From positions 186,001 through 250,000 of the forward strand of contig CAWITA010000023.1 of the NCBI GenBank assembly GCA_963838835.1: DNA of 64,000 nucleotides. Reading direction: 5' to 3'. This DNA is from Bog-473 sp963838835 (GTDB taxonomy: Bacteria; Actinomycetota; Acidimicrobiia; Acidimicrobiales; RAAP-2). Shown here piece after piece: positions 35,898 through 45,652 of this stretch. Under the pieces are notes generated by a model that worked only from the letters and a program-made list of their open reading frames with translations, ran no database searches and was not told where the DNA came from. The translations under genes and the position numbers were made by a program. Position 1 is the stretch's first letter. Each line of letters opens with the position of its first letter.

Positions 35898-36343
35898 AGG
35901 TCCGAGTCCGAGTCCATCCTGAGCCCTCGTCGCTCCGCGAGCACCTGTGCGACGGTTTCGAGCGAGCGGCCGGTCCGTTCGGCAGCCACTCGGGAGTAGA
36001 GCAAGAGGGCCTCGAAGGCATAACTCCAGAGGTCGTCTGCGCCCCACCCGTACGCCTCGTCCGAGAAGTCGGGATAAATGCCAGCCCTGATCATGGCGGC
36101 CGCGCTCAAACAGTAGTGGCTCTTCTGCTGCTGTGACTTACCACGAAAGACGTACTCGGGCAGGTAGCGATCGCGCATGCCCTCGTACTGAATCGGTTCG
36201 GCTGGAGAGGCTCCGGACTCGTCGATTGCCTCTGCAGCGAGCTCTAGCCGGACCTCAGCGGGAAAGGTGTTGTTGCGGGGATGCAGCTCGGCCAGCCGCT
36301 CCATGATCGAATCCAGATCTGGGCTGGCGGCAAGGCCGATCAA
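35894..36343 (-). CDS. Hypothetical protein
   Basis: 149 aa, no family recognised. The protein is acidic and helical in character (SIMERLAELHPRNNTFPAEV, WGADDLWSYAFEALLLYSRV), with no membrane segment. The TTG at 36343 or the ATG at 36304 may be the start. Its 3' end overlaps that of the integrase fragment by 4 nt. Confidence 0.5.
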   Translation of the reverse strand: MIGLAASPDLDSIMERLAELHPRNNTFPAEVRLELAAEAIDESGASPAEPIQYEGMRDRYLPEYVFRGKSQQQKSHYCLSAAAMIRAGIYPDFSDEAYGWGADDLWSYAFEALLLYSRVAAERTGRSLETVAQVLAERRGLRMDSDSDL

Positions 36344-36490
36344 GGCGAGACGAGCAGCGTTCTCGTGGTCCGCCGGCGAGGGTCCCTGGCGATCACGGCC
36401 GCAACGCTAGACCGGACTGCCGCTCAAGCGCGATGGCCTCATCCTCAATGTACTGGGGCAGGTCTTAGCTTGTGGTTCGCGGTGTGGGGG

Positions 36491-37199
36491 TTATTCGGTG
36501 TCCGAGATGATCTCGCTCAGGACTTCACCGAGCATCCTGGGGCAGGACAGGAACGGAGAATGGTCGCTATCGATCCGTATCGTGCTGTCTGCGTTCTCGG
36601 CCATCTGCACTTGCGCTGACAGGCTCAGGATTCGATCGTCGGTGCAGACGATGTACGTGCTCGGCAAGACCTGCCATGCCGGTGACGGAGGCGGCGGAGC
36701 AAGCAACACCGACGTCGGCATCGTTCGAAGATGCGCCGTCGCCCAGTCGGCGTCCTCCGTCGAACACCGGTGGTAGAAGACCGACCGGGCCGCGTTTGGA
36801 TCGATCGATGCCGTGATCTCATCAAGCTGGATGTCCGCAATACCTGGTGCGCCGCTGAAGTCAACGCTTTTTTCAGGAGCGATCATGAAGGCGGTCAGGA
36901 ATATAAGCGACGTGGTCGTTCCGTAGGGCGCCCCGCCCTCCGCTGCCGCAGCGCTGGTCACAGCACCGCCGAAGGAATGGCCGAGCACCGTCACGTTCTC
37001 ATCGCTGCTGTCTATGACACTTCTCACTGCGGCCACATCGTCTTCAGTCGAAGTGAAGGGGAGATCGACGGTCTCGCAAGAAATGCCCAGCCGCTCGAGT
37101 TCGGGCGTCAGTCGGTTCCAACACCATGCCCCGTGGAAGGCGCCGTGGACCAGAAGGAGGCGGGGTGAGAAAGAAAGTTTTAATGAACTCGGTTGTCAT
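36491..37199 (-). CDS. Alpha/beta hydrolase (salicylate-esterase-like), frameshifted near 37175
   Basis: Reconstructed as 235 aa. The ATG at 37199 gives MTTEFIKTFFLTP. One surplus base then separates it from PRLLLVHGAFHGAWCWNRLT, which carries the oxyanion His-Gly. The nucleophile elbow is GHSFGGAV, and the late histidine is in RIDSDHSPFLSCP. The pattern HGAFHGAWCW is typical of plant-type methyl esterase / EstC-like hydrolases. Without frame correction only the C-terminal 181 residues would be read. Confidence 0.75.
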
Positions 37200-38092
37200 G
37201 AAAGACTCAAAGACGACGCGTCTGGGTTCGTTGGCTCTCAGATGCACAACACACGAAGTGTCGCATAGCGACGACTTCTCGGTGCGTGCGCGGTCAGGCG
37301 GTGAAGGCGTGCAGGTAGATGTTGGCGAGCAGAGGTGAGAACACTCGCCTGGGGAGTGCGAGACGTCTCTGAGACACTCAGCATAACACGCTGCTTGCAG
37401 ACAGTGAACCAGCTTGAGCACTCGTGGTGAGATTCTCGCGACAGTTCGAGCAACCGCTCACGGTCGATCTCGCGAAGAAGTTCGAATGTCGGTCTCGAAG
37501 ACGAACTGTTGTTCTCGGGGGAACGAACTGGATGGATTATAGGGCGTGATGGTGATCGCTTGGGGGAAACTGAAGCTACAGGGCAGAAAGTCGGTCTCGA
37601 ATATGGGTTCGAGAACGAGTTTGGTCGCTGCTGGATCACTGGTTCTTGATCGTCGGGATGCTCAGCGGTCGCTTCGTGCGTAGGGCTTTGGAATCTCCAC
37701 TCGGCGCACGGCGCAGGGCGGTAGCTGTTGCACGGAGGTGGCTCTGGAGCTCGCTGAGCAAGTTGCTCGACGCGTAGTGTTCTCAGCGCAGCGATGGTCA
37801 GTTGCATCGATTTTCGCGCTCACGGTTGGCTCGGACTGCTCTCACGCATTCACAAGACGTTACTTATGTAGATGCGGTCATACAGGGCGTGGAAGGCGAT
37901 TTCAGACTGCTTGGTGCAGTCATAGTGGTTCTGGAGGGTGAACTTTCTAAGACGGTGTCTGGAATGGGGCGTATGCTCACTGTTTTTTTGCCATGCGCCA
38001 AGCCTACGGTTTCGTGCCAACTGCCATAGATTCGCACTGCCGGCGGCAATGTATGGGGGCAGGTAATGGATCGGCCGATGCAAGGATAGGGA
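37200..38092. other. Gene-free, compositionally unusual stretch with decayed mobile DNA
   Basis: About 0.9 kb with lower GC than its surroundings and many TTCGA/TCTCGA motifs. The block GTCGGTCTCGAA occurs twice, near 37490 and 37586. No intact gene is supported. The only recognisable piece is the reverse-transcriptase fragment at 37560-37640. It looks like an old insertion graveyard. Confidence 0.5.
37560..37640 (-). pseudogene. Group II intron reverse transcriptase/maturase fragment
   Basis: One minus-strand frame reads AATKLVLEPIFETDFLPCSF, matching the RT segment K-x-V-L-E-P-I-F-E-x-D-F-x-P-C-S-Y-G-F-R-P-K of group II intron proteins. The match continues into SPKRSPSRP only after a frame change. 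No RT catalytic YADD or maturase domain is nearby, so this is a short relic. Confidence 0.55.
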
Positions 38093-38438
38093 ATGCCTGA
38101 AGAGCGTCGACGTCTATGGGATGCGGCTCTTGATACCTTGCGGTCAGAGTGGGCGGTCCGCTTCCTCTCCTGCCTCAGTTGGGGGCTGACCCTGGCCGCC
38201 CGAGCGGAATACCCGAGGGGACTATGCCTTCCGGTTCCGAGTTCCGCTCCGGTCCTACAACGAGCTGCTTCATCGCTCCAGCACTCAGATGTGCCAAGCA
38301 GTCGGCGTGGCACACGGCGGATACCCGGAGGAGGACTTCATCAGGATGCTCCAAGCCGAGGCCGCTCGGGGCGACCGTCTGAACGGTTTGGAGTACGCCG
38401 TAGGTCGTGCCCTGCGGACCGTGGAGTCCGGTTCATAA
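38093..38438 (+). CDS. Hypothetical protein with one frameshift
   Basis: The frame starts at ATG 38093 (MPEERRRLWDAALDTLRSEW). After AARAEYP one extra base moves the open frame to DYAFRFRVPLRSYNELLHRS, then GYPEEDFIRMLQAEAARGDR and VGRALRTVESGS-stop at 38438. Removing one base gives 115 codons. Composition is protein-like throughout, but no family is recognised. Confidence 0.5.
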
Positions 38439-38533
38439 CCGATTGGCGAAGTGGGCCGCCCTCGCGTCGGCCGGGCTCGGCCACCGCCAACTCCGCCACC
38501 GAGACGAGCCTACAGACGACGTAGGGTGCCTCC

Positions 38534-39202
38534 ATGAGTAGCTCCTACTGGCGTGGGGCCGCTGAGGACGAGGCCATGCAAGACGAGCACGGCTTTATTT
38601 GGAAGGCGATGCTCGACAGCATCGACACGAATCTGGCGGGGAGGCGGGTGCTCGACGCCGGTTGCAACCAAGGGGGCTTCTTGCGCCTACTCGTGGACAC
38701 AACGGGCATCGCTGAGGGCTACGGATACGACCCAGCCTCTGGTGCCATAACAGATGCCCGCCGTTTGGCCGGAGACAGGCCGCTCACGTTCGAGGTTGCC
38801 GACACAGTGCCAAAGGAGTGGGGCGACTTCGATGTGGCGTTCAGCCACGAGGTCCTCTACTTGCTTCAGGACCTCCCCGCGCACGCGACTGGTGTCTTTG
38901 GCGCTTTGACCCGGGGCGGGTCGTACTTCGCGGCCATGGGCGTTCACGCGCAGAGTCCGTTGATGTCGGCGTGGTATGCGGAAATCGCAGTGGAGCTGGA
39001 CCTTCCGCGTCTCTACGACCTCGACGAAGTCGTGGGTATCTTCGAAGACACGGGATTCTCCGTATCGGTGGCCAACTTGAAGCTGGGTTTCGTTCCGGTG
39101 TCGGCGCATCGCCACGGGCACGACCATCGGAGGGATCTCATTGCATGGTTGAACTACTACACGCGCGAGAAGGTCTTGCTGCGGTTCACTCGGCCCTCCT
39201 GA
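38534..39202 (+). CDS. Class I SAM-dependent methyltransferase
   Basis: 222 aa. SAM motif I is RVLDAGCNQGGFLRLLVDTT, and the acidic ribose-binding residue is in GYGYDPASG. FDVAFSHEVLYLLQDLPAHA is motif IV, and a post-motif helix follows (FGALTRGGSYFAAMG). The cysteine-asparagine in GCNQGG replaces the usual GCGTG. Substrate unknown. It is followed by 301 bp with no supported gene. Confidence 0.85.
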   Translation: MSSSYWRGAAEDEAMQDEHGFIWKAMLDSIDTNLAGRRVLDAGCNQGGFLRLLVDTTGIAEGYGYDPASGAITDARRLAGDRPLTFEVADTVPKEWGDFDVAFSHEVLYLLQDLPAHATGVFGALTRGGSYFAAMGVHAQSPLMSAWYAEIAVELDLPRLYDLDEVVGIFEDTGFSVSVANLKLGFVPVSAHRHGHDHRRDLIAWLNYYTREKVLLRFTRPS

Positions 39203-39503
39203 CCATGAGGTCGAGTGAACGGCCTGCTTGCCTGGCGGAGCTGGGAGGCGCGAAAAGCGCCCACCAACCCGCAGCGAACGGGGCACCGCGGCGGCGGTCG
39301 CCCGGTGAAAGTTCGAAGACACCTAAGGCGGCGAGCCGTGGGCGCCCATCACGACCGTCGGGGTCCTGACATTGGGCGGCAGTCTGACGGTCCCCTCAGG
39401 GGTAAGCGCTTCGAGGCAGGCTCGGGGACTAGGTGTAGGCGTCCTGGCGTTCGGGCCCGGCGGCGCGACAGCATGAGCCCCAAGACGATGTGGAGGCTTA
39501 CTC
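39203..39503. other. Intergenic stretch, no gene recognised
   Basis: About 300 bp between the methyltransferase and the aldo/keto reductase. Several short frames exist on both strands but none shows a recognisable motif or coherent composition. The 3' part presumably holds the promoter of the reductase. Confidence 0.4.
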
Positions 39504-40442
39504 ATGGACACTGTCGTGCTCGGTCGGACTGGCCTGGAGGTGAGCGTGGCTGGCCTTGGCTGTGGTGGCCACAGCCGCCTGGGCCAGGCGACGGGGGCCA
39601 CCGAGGAGGAGTCCGTGCGCCTGGTCCACCAAGCGCTGGAGCTGGGCGTCACCTACATCGACACGGCTCGGGCCTACGGGACCGAGGAGATAGTGGGGCG
39701 AGGGCTCGCGGGCCGGCGCGACCGGGTGGTCGTATCAACCAAGGCCCATCCCCAGGGCGGCGGCGGACCCCTCACACAGCGAGAACTGCGAGAGTCCGTC
39801 GAGCTCTCACTCCGTCGCCTGCGGACCGACCGGATCGACGTTTTTCACCTGCACGGTGTCGATGTTGGCCTCTACGAGCACTGCGTGGGCGAGCTGGTTC
39901 CCGAGCTAGAGCGCCTACGCGCCGAGGGGGCTCTGCGGTTCCTGGCCATATCCGAGCGCTTCGGTGCCGACCCGGGGCACACCATGCTCCAGCGAGCCCT
40001 CCTCGACGACTGCTGGGACGTGGTGATGGTCGGGTTCAACCTGCTGAACCCGAGCGCACGAGACCGGGTGTTCCCACTGACTCAAGACAAGAACATCGGC
40101 GTCGAAGTGATGTTCGCCGTGCGGCGGACCCTCAGCCAGCCCGACGAGTTGCGTCGAGTGGCCCGCCAACTCGTCGAAGAAGGCCACATCCCCGAAGGTG
40201 CCATCGACCTCGATGACCCGCTCGGGTTCCTACTTCGTCCAGGCCGCAACGCGTCGGTGGTGGAGTCGGCCTACCAATTCGTCCGCCACGAGCCCGGCTG
40301 TCACGTCGTCCTCACCGGTACCGGCAACCCCGCCCACCTCGAGGACAACATCTCCTCAATCAACTCTCAACCGCTAACGACAGAGGAGGCCGAAGGCCTT
40401 CGACGACTCTTCGGACACCTCGACCATCTTTCGGGAAACTGA
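39504..40442 (+). CDS. Aldo/keto reductase
   Basis: 312-aa (beta/alpha)8 NADPH-dependent oxidoreductase. Catalytic tetrad positions: Asp and Tyr in YIDTARAYGTEE, Lys in VVVSTKAHPQG, His in IDVFHLHGVDVG. The N-terminal hairpin LGRTGLEVSVAGLGCGG is typical. The C-terminus ends with a GTGNPAHLEDNI segment that contacts NADP. Substrate unknown. Confidence 0.92.
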   Translation: MDTVVLGRTGLEVSVAGLGCGGHSRLGQATGATEEESVRLVHQALELGVTYIDTARAYGTEEIVGRGLAGRRDRVVVSTKAHPQGGGGPLTQRELRESVELSLRRLRTDRIDVFHLHGVDVGLYEHCVGELVPELERLRAEGALRFLAISERFGADPGHTMLQRALLDDCWDVVMVGFNLLNPSARDRVFPLTQDKNIGVEVMFAVRRTLSQPDELRRVARQLVEEGHIPEGAIDLDDPLGFLLRPGRNASVVESAYQFVRHEPGCHVVLTGTGNPAHLEDNISSINSQPLTTEEAEGLRRLFGHLDHLSGN

Positions 40443-40573
40443 ACCTCGCCACCAAGCCGACCCGAACACGGCACATACACAAACCCGGCTGTCCGAAGGA
40501 CTGCTCGACCGACGACGTGGTCGGCATCAGGCATCCCAAGCCGGCAGCGTACTGGGGCAGGTGTGCCACTCCG

Positions 40574-41228
40574 TTAACCGGGAATCGCACTCCCTGCGAA
40601 CAGAGTTGCGCCTACGCCGACTATCTCTGCTGTCCAGCCGATCGCTGCCAGTCTCTCTGCAAGATCTGTGGGGTCGTAGAGCATCTTGACGACCCTGTGG
40701 GAGGCCCCGTCTCTCAGTTGACGTTCCACGATCGGGATGCCGACTTCTGGCACGAAGCGCTCGAAGGGTGTTTCTTCGGGACCCGTGTCTACGAAGAGCA
40801 CTCGACCTCCAGGCGCCAGGGCGCTGCGGAGCGTTCCCCAGAATGACTCGAACCGACCGGGCGGAACGTGGGAGAGCCAGAACGCCAAGAAAACGGTGTC
40901 GTACCGTTCGTCCGGCTGCCAGTCGAACAGATCCGCCTCAATCAAGCTCACGGGCGTCTCTGTCAGGCGTTGACGGGCCACCGCGAGCATCTCGGGTGCG
41001 CCGTCAATAGCGGTGAGGCTCTGAACCCGGGTGGCCAACACCTTCGTCCAGACCCCAGTCCCACAGGCGAGTTCGAGGGTGCGACCGCTCGGCCTCAATC
41101 TGCTCAGGACGCAGCTCGATTCGATCCGTGCTTGCCGGGTCCGCATACAGGTCACGGTCATACTCGCCAGCCCTGGAGTTGTAATAGGCGAGCTGAGCAG
41201 ACAGCACATCGTCTTCTGCTGTCCCCAT
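40574..41228 (-). CDS. Class I SAM-dependent methyltransferase, frameshifted near 41115
   Basis: The N-terminus reads MGTAEDDVLSAQLAYYNSRA then GEYDRDLYADPASTDRIE. One surplus base then shifts to SSCVLSRLRPSGRTLELACG, the SAM motif I (LELACGTGVWTKVLA). TAIDGAPEML and YDTVFLAFWLSHVPPGRFES follow. Corrected length is 217 aa. The AYYxxRAxEYD start is typical of this methyltransferase group. An ATG at 41264 is an alternative start. Without correction two partial frames would be called. Confidence 0.78.
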
Positions 41229-41394
41229 CAATACAAGGAAGCCAGACGATGTCTGGGGCGTCAAGCGGATGTCCTTCTGCCTCGCGCTGAGCGTTCGGTC
41301 CCGGCGACGGGGGCACCTCCGAGGTGCCCGCAGAATGCCTCGCGTGGCAACAGCCAGTGTGCCCAGAATCGCTAAAGACCGGGAACGCCTTTCG

Positions 41395-41660
41395 TCTCGA
41401 TGAAGTGCGAAAGTACGAGACAGTTCCGCGCATGTCCGCCGTGTATTGGGTCAGTGGCTTCGCCATCCAAGCGGCACTTGGAACGTCGGCACCTTCGGGA
41501 GGATAGATCCCCATGCCGGTAGCTGGCACAAAGCCGAAGCGCGCGTAGTAGCCCGGATGCCCGAGGACGACCACTACCGCTTCGCGTAGGTCGTCGGCGC
41601 GTCCCAATGCCTCCTGCGTGAGGCACGAACCGACTCCGGTTCCCTGACACGAACCTGTGG
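41395..41660 (-). pseudogene. GNAT N-acetyltransferase, C-terminal fragment
   Basis: The acetyl-CoA-binding part is clear: TGVGSCLTQEALGRADDLRE (R/Q-x-x-G-x-G/A region) and VVVVLGHPGYYARFGFVPAT, then ADVPSAAWMAKPLTQY and MRGTVSYF. This is the YhbS-like tail. The N-terminal half is missing and the downstream frame runs on into non-homologous sequence, so the gene is probably broken. Confidence 0.65.
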
Positions 41661-41895
41661 CCCAAGGTCCTTACCTTTCTCGCGTCACAGAACTGAGGGC
41701 ATGTGGAACAGGTCCGGGCTAAACCGAGCCGGAAGACGCCACACGCTCACCGACCACTCCGATCAGTGGTTGAAGGGCTGGGCGGACTCTCCCAGCCTCG
41801 CGTAACGCCGCAGACCCGGCGTTGATGTGGCTACCATCCACCCCGCTCGGAGTCGGCACTTTCAGCGCGGTCAAGAGGCGATATACGGTCTTGGG

Positions 41896-42444
41896 ATGAC
41901 CGACGTCCAAGATAGTTACCGGGTGGTGTCGAGCGGCTTCGGCGCCGCGGTGAAAGCGGTGGCACCTGACCAGTGGGGGGCTCAATCTCCCTGCGAGCAG
42001 TGGACAGCACGTGATCTGCTGTCGCACGTGGTCGAGAATCATCGCGGCGTGATCGCCAGTGTCAGGGGTGGCGAGTCGGAACCCCTGGGGGCTGACGAGG
42101 ACCCGAAGCAGGCCTGGGAGAACGCCTCTCGTGCGATCGGCGAGATTACCGGAGATCCGGAGGAGGCGGCCAAGGAGATGGACGGGCCGACGGGCAAGAT
42201 GCCTGCGGGTCAGATCATCGGCCAATTCGTGACCATGGACGTGCTCGTCCACACCTGGGACCTGGCGCGAACGATCGGTGCGGACGAGCGCCTCGACGAG
42301 GACTCCGTGCGCCGGGCCTATGAGGCTCTCAAGCCGATGGACTCCATGATCCGCCTGCCCAACGTCTTTGGGCCCAAGTTGGAACCACCGGTGGGTGCGG
42401 ACCTGCAGACCGAGTTCCTTTACTTTTTGGGTCGGCGGGCGTAG
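41896..42444 (+). CDS. TIGR03086 family metal-binding protein (DinB/mycothiol-dependent enzyme fold)
   Basis: 182 aa from the ATG at 41896 (MTDVQDSYRVVSSGFGAAVK). The four-helix DinB-like pattern is visible: CEQWTARDLLSHVVENHRGV holds one metal His, and MDVLVHTWDLARTIGADERL holds the second. A C-terminal FGPKLEPPVGADLQTEFLYFLGR segment closes it. The family relates to mycothiol-dependent maleylpyruvate isomerase N-domains. The exact reaction is unknown. Confidence 0.87.
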   Translation: MTDVQDSYRVVSSGFGAAVKAVAPDQWGAQSPCEQWTARDLLSHVVENHRGVIASVRGGESEPLGADEDPKQAWENASRAIGEITGDPEEAAKEMDGPTGKMPAGQIIGQFVTMDVLVHTWDLARTIGADERLDEDSVRRAYEALKPMDSMIRLPNVFGPKLEPPVGADLQTEFLYFLGRRA

Positions 42445-42548
42445 GTAGGGCAAAGCGGCCGCTACGCCTCGAACCGGCAGCGTTTGGGGCGACCCTTGGA
42501 CGCCGTGAACTACGCCCATACGGGGGCAGTTTGCGTATCGACCAGTCT

Positions 42549-43604
42549 TCAGGCCGCCCGCCGCCGGACCAGCCACACGGTCGCGGCGATGAGCAGCACT
42601 GACAGCGCAAGCAGCCAGCCGCCCTCGATCCACTGGAAGGGCCAGAACCGGTTGGCCGGCTGGTAGCTGGCCCAGAGCGTGTAGCCGTGCTGGCTGAGAC
42701 ACTGCGCGAATCCCCCCACTAGTCCCGACGACGGCTTGACGGTCACCCCGGAAGGACAGAACTGCCCGAGGACGTTGCCCGTGGGCTCGCCGGTGAACGA
42801 GAACACGGTCCGGCCACCCTTCGTCGCCCAGTTGCCAGTCACCAACGCGGAGACAGGCAGGCTTTGTTGGCGAGCAATCAGCGGCGTCAAGTAGTGCTGA
42901 CGCAGGAACACCCCGACCACCAAAACGAGCCCGGCATAGGCGGCCAGGGTGGCGACGATCGCGGGGACGACACGGCGGATGAGAAGGCCGGCCAAGCCGC
43001 CGATGGCGAAGGCGACCAGCGTCCAGAAGGCGAACGCGACCCCGCGCAGGTCGAAGACGGAGGCCGCGAGTGAGTTCGTCTGACCGTCGGCGATGAAGGG
43101 CTGGTAGTACCAGGAGAACAGCAGGCTGAACAGCTCAGCGGCAGCCGCGGCGACGAACCGCGAGCGACACCAGCTTGGCGAGCGTCCAACGCCACCGCCC
43201 GAAGCCCTGGGTCCAGGCGTAGCGAAAGGTGCCCGTTTCCAGCTCGCGGGCCAGCACCGGAGCCCCGAGGAACGCCCCGATGAGCGCCGGGACCGCTTGG
43301 AGCAGCAACGGGAGGATCTTGCCGCTCGGTGAGGTTGTAGGTGCTCGTGAAGTCATTGATCGCATTCACGCAGGCACCTGAGCTGGCTGGGTGGCACGCG
43401 ATGGCGGTTCCGTAAGCGTGGTGCATCTGGCGGCCTTGGAGCCACAGGTACACCGCCGAGCGCGCCCAGCAGAACGGCGAGGCCAACGAGCGCCACGCGG
43501 TGCTGGCGCCAGGTGACCCAGGCCATCCTCCGCCACGGCAAAGGCTGCAGACTCGCGTCCTCCTCCAGATGGACGGGCACGGACCGCGTCGTCAGCGTGG
43601 TCAT
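42549..43604 (-). pseudogene. ABC transporter permease interrupted by three frameshifts
   Basis: From the ATG at 43604 (MTTLTTRSVPVHLEEDASLQ) the membrane protein can be followed through four frame segments. It reads WRQHRVALVGLAVLL, shifts near 43470 to AVYLWLQGRQMHHAYGTAIA, shifts near 43330 to SGKILPLLLQAVPALIGAFL, and shifts near 43165 to AAAELFSLLFSWYYQPFIAD. From there it runs to the stop at 42549. The last frame contains two strong helices and ends WLLALSVLLIAATVWLVRRR. It overlaps the ATPase (ATGA). Sequencing indels or genuine decay are both possible. The ATPase and regulator are intact, which favours errors. Confidence 0.75.
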
Positions 43605-44518
43605 GTCGTCACCTCCGAATGTTCGGCGTCTCGGCCGCGGGCGGGACCGGGCAGCGCCGAGGCGCCGGGCTCGCGCAGGTAGGCAAGCGTGAGTTCTTCG
43701 AGACCGACCGGATGCGCCTCCCAGCCTGGTGGCACCGGGCGGTCTGTCCCGTTCTGCCTGACGAGCAGATGTGCCTGGGTTCCGCCGCGCGACGCGTGCA
43801 CGACGCTCAGGCGTTCGGAATACCTCTCGGCTTCGACAGCGGGGCCGGTGAGCAGGCGGTGGCAGGCGAGCAGGTCCTCGACCTCGCCGGCTACCTGTAC
43901 CCTTCCCCGCGACAACACGACGAGGTAGTCGGCCACCCGCTCGAGTTCCGCGAGCACGTGCGAAGAAAGCACCACCGATACACCGTCGTCGGCCATCGCG
44001 GTCATCACGGTCGCCATGAAATCGTGCCGGGCAAGCGGATCGAGCATCGCCATCGGCTCGTCGAGTACGAGCAGCCTCGGATGCCGGGCCAGCGCCAGGG
44101 TCAACGCGAGCTGCGCCTGCTGGCCACCCGACAACTTGCCCGCCTTGCGTTTGAGCGGGATCCCCAGCTCGCCGAGCCGGGTCTTGGCGTAGGCCCAGTC
44201 GAAGTGTCGGTTCAGGTTGCGGGTCAGGTGCAGCATGTCGGCAGCCGACACGTTCTTGTACAGCGGCGTGTCCTGGGCGACGAACGCGATGCCGTCCAGG
44301 GCGGCGGGCGACCCAGGCGGACGACCGCCGAGCACGGTGAGGCCGCCCTCGGACGGCGCCGAAAGGCCGACTGCCAGGTTCAACAACGTGCTCTTGCCAG
44401 ACCCGTTCGGACCGACCAGCGCGGCCACGTGACCGGCGGGGATGGCGAGCGTGCAATCGCGTAGCGCCTGCGTGCTGCCGTAGCGCTTGCCTAGGCCGCT
44501 TGCCTCGATGACGTTCAT
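43601..44518 (-). CDS. ABC transporter ATP-binding protein (YtrB-like)
   Basis: 305 aa. Walker A VGPNGSGKSTLL, signature LSGGQQAQLALTLAL, Walker B LLVLDEPMAMLDP and H-loop LSSHVLAELE are intact. The C-terminal 80 residues are polar. Preceded by a YtrA-type GntR regulator and followed by the permease, each overlapping by 4 nt. This order is typical of YtrAB/BcrA-like efflux or cell-wall stress exporters. Confidence 0.93.
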   Translation of the reverse strand: MNVIEASGLGKRYGSTQALRDCTLAIPAGHVAALVGPNGSGKSTLLNLAVGLSAPSEGGLTVLGGRPPGSPAALDGIAFVAQDTPLYKNVSAADMLHLTRNLNRHFDWAYAKTRLGELGIPLKRKAGKLSGGQQAQLALTLALARHPRLLVLDEPMAMLDPLARHDFMATVMTAMADDGVSVVLSSHVLAELERVADYLVVLSRGRVQVAGEVEDLLACHRLLTGPAVEAERYSERLSVVHASRGGTQAHLLVRQNGTDRPVPPGWEAHPVGLEELTLAYLREPGASALPGPARGRDAEHSEVTT

Positions 44519-45003
44519 GCAACCCCCTCCGTTTCGTCGTCGGCCGCGCCACTGCGCGTGCTCGAACCGCCGATGCGCTCATAGAAATCCCGCAGCTCAC
44601 TGGCGACCAGTGCCGCGATGCCGCTCTCGTCGAGCCCGGCCGCGTCGGCCTTGGCCAGCCAGCCCCGCAGGGAACGCCGAAGCCCGGTCAGCTCGGGGAG
44701 CGCGACCTGGCTCAGGGTGGCCAAGATGAATGTGCCCTGGCCCGGGCGCCCCACGATGAGACCCTTGGTTTCCAGTTCGCGGTAAGCCTTGGACACCGTG
44801 TTCGGGTTGATGGCCAGCGAGGCGACCACATCCCTGACCTTGGGCAGCTGATCGCCCGGTTTGAGGTAGCCGAGTCGCAGCGCGTGCTCGACCTGATGGA
44901 CGAGCTGGAGATAGGTCGGCACTCCTGAAGCGGGGTCGAGCCGGAACTCGATCGGTGACACCTGAGCGCCGACCCGGTCGTTGTTCGGCTGTCCTATTGT
45001 CAT
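44515..45003 (-). CDS. GntR-family transcriptional regulator, YtrA subfamily
   Basis: 162 aa. The winged HTH is YLQLVHQVEHALRLGYLKPG with DQLPKVRDVVASLAINPNTV and SKAYRELETKGLIVGRPGQG. The short alpha-helical C-terminal domain (about 50 residues) is diagnostic of the YtrA group, which represses its own ABC operon. The start ATG at 45003 lies inside a TTGTC/GACAA dyad and 9 nt from a consensus -10, so it is probably autoregulated and translated from a leaderless mRNA. Confidence 0.93.
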   Translation of the reverse strand: MTIGQPNNDRVGAQVSPIEFRLDPASGVPTYLQLVHQVEHALRLGYLKPGDQLPKVRDVVASLAINPNTVSKAYRELETKGLIVGRPGQGTFILATLSQVALPELTGLRRSLRGWLAKADAAGLDESGIAALVASELRDFYERIGGSSTRSGAADDETEGVA

Positions 45004-45039
45004 AAGACAACCCTATAGAGGTTGACTTCGAAATGTCAA
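44997..45039 (-). promoter_or_regulatory. Promoter and operator of the GntR-ABC operon
   Basis: On the minus strand, -35 TTGACA (45039-45034), a 16-bp spacer and -10 TATAGG (45017-45012) form a near-consensus sigma-70 promoter. The start site would fall at about the ATG (45003), implying leaderless mRNA. Two dyads overlap it: TTGAC...GTCAA at the -35, and TTGTC-N4-GACAA (44997-45010) spanning the start codon. These are good candidates for the GntR binding sites. Confidence 0.75.
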
Positions 45040-45237
45040 TGCCAGGCGAGACCCAGGAGGTAGTCGCCCTCGACACCGCACGGTGAACAGGACGCGGAGT
45101 CACCCACCCGTGAAGGGCGCTGACGCACCGCCTCCGTCGGCGAGCTTTTCGACACTGAAGTCGCTTTCGGCGCGCCGCGAAAAGTTCAGGTGCCCGACTT
45201 TGACGTCGTCATCTCCAGGTGGGGCATGACCTCGAAG

Positions 45238-45277
45238 CCGGTATGCCGGTATGCCGGTATGCCGGTATGCCGGTATG
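45238..45277 (+). repeat. Five tandem copies of CCGGTATG in a 0.6-kb gene-free stretch
   Basis: Five perfect 8-bp units lie end to end. Eight is not a multiple of three, so copy-number change would alter any reading frame across it. The surrounding 45040-45652 region shows no supported gene. A TAGGAT -10-like hexamer near 45536 may belong to the glycosyltransferase downstream. Confidence 0.9.
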
Positions 45278-45652
45278 GGGCATTTAGCACCCTCGGAGAC
45301 CAATCAAACGGTGGGAAATGGCTGCCCTCGACGAGTCGGTGGCGGGTGGTGGGGAGAGGCGCGAGGTGTGTTTCGAATCCCGGCGGCCGGGGCGGGCGCC
45401 GCAGTGCAGCGGCATCAGCTGACTTTCCTGTCATGCATAAGGCCGATAAGCGGCACATAAGCCGTCCACGGGAACCGCGATGACTATGGACCATCGTTGA
45501 CTTGGACAGACGGAACGGGTGGCCCGGCTCCGCGGTAGGATGGCAGTCTCGTCCCCTTGGGAGAGTCGCTTCGCTTGGGCAGGACGGCCATGTTGGCCGA
45601 CGTCGCCCCGTGCAGGCTCGACGCCTCGACCGAGCCCCTCTGAGGAGCATGC

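Noticed and set aside
45370..45400. T-arm-like sequence (GTTTCGAATCCCGGC) suggesting a tRNA
   Set aside because: No acceptor, D or anticodon arms can be built around it.
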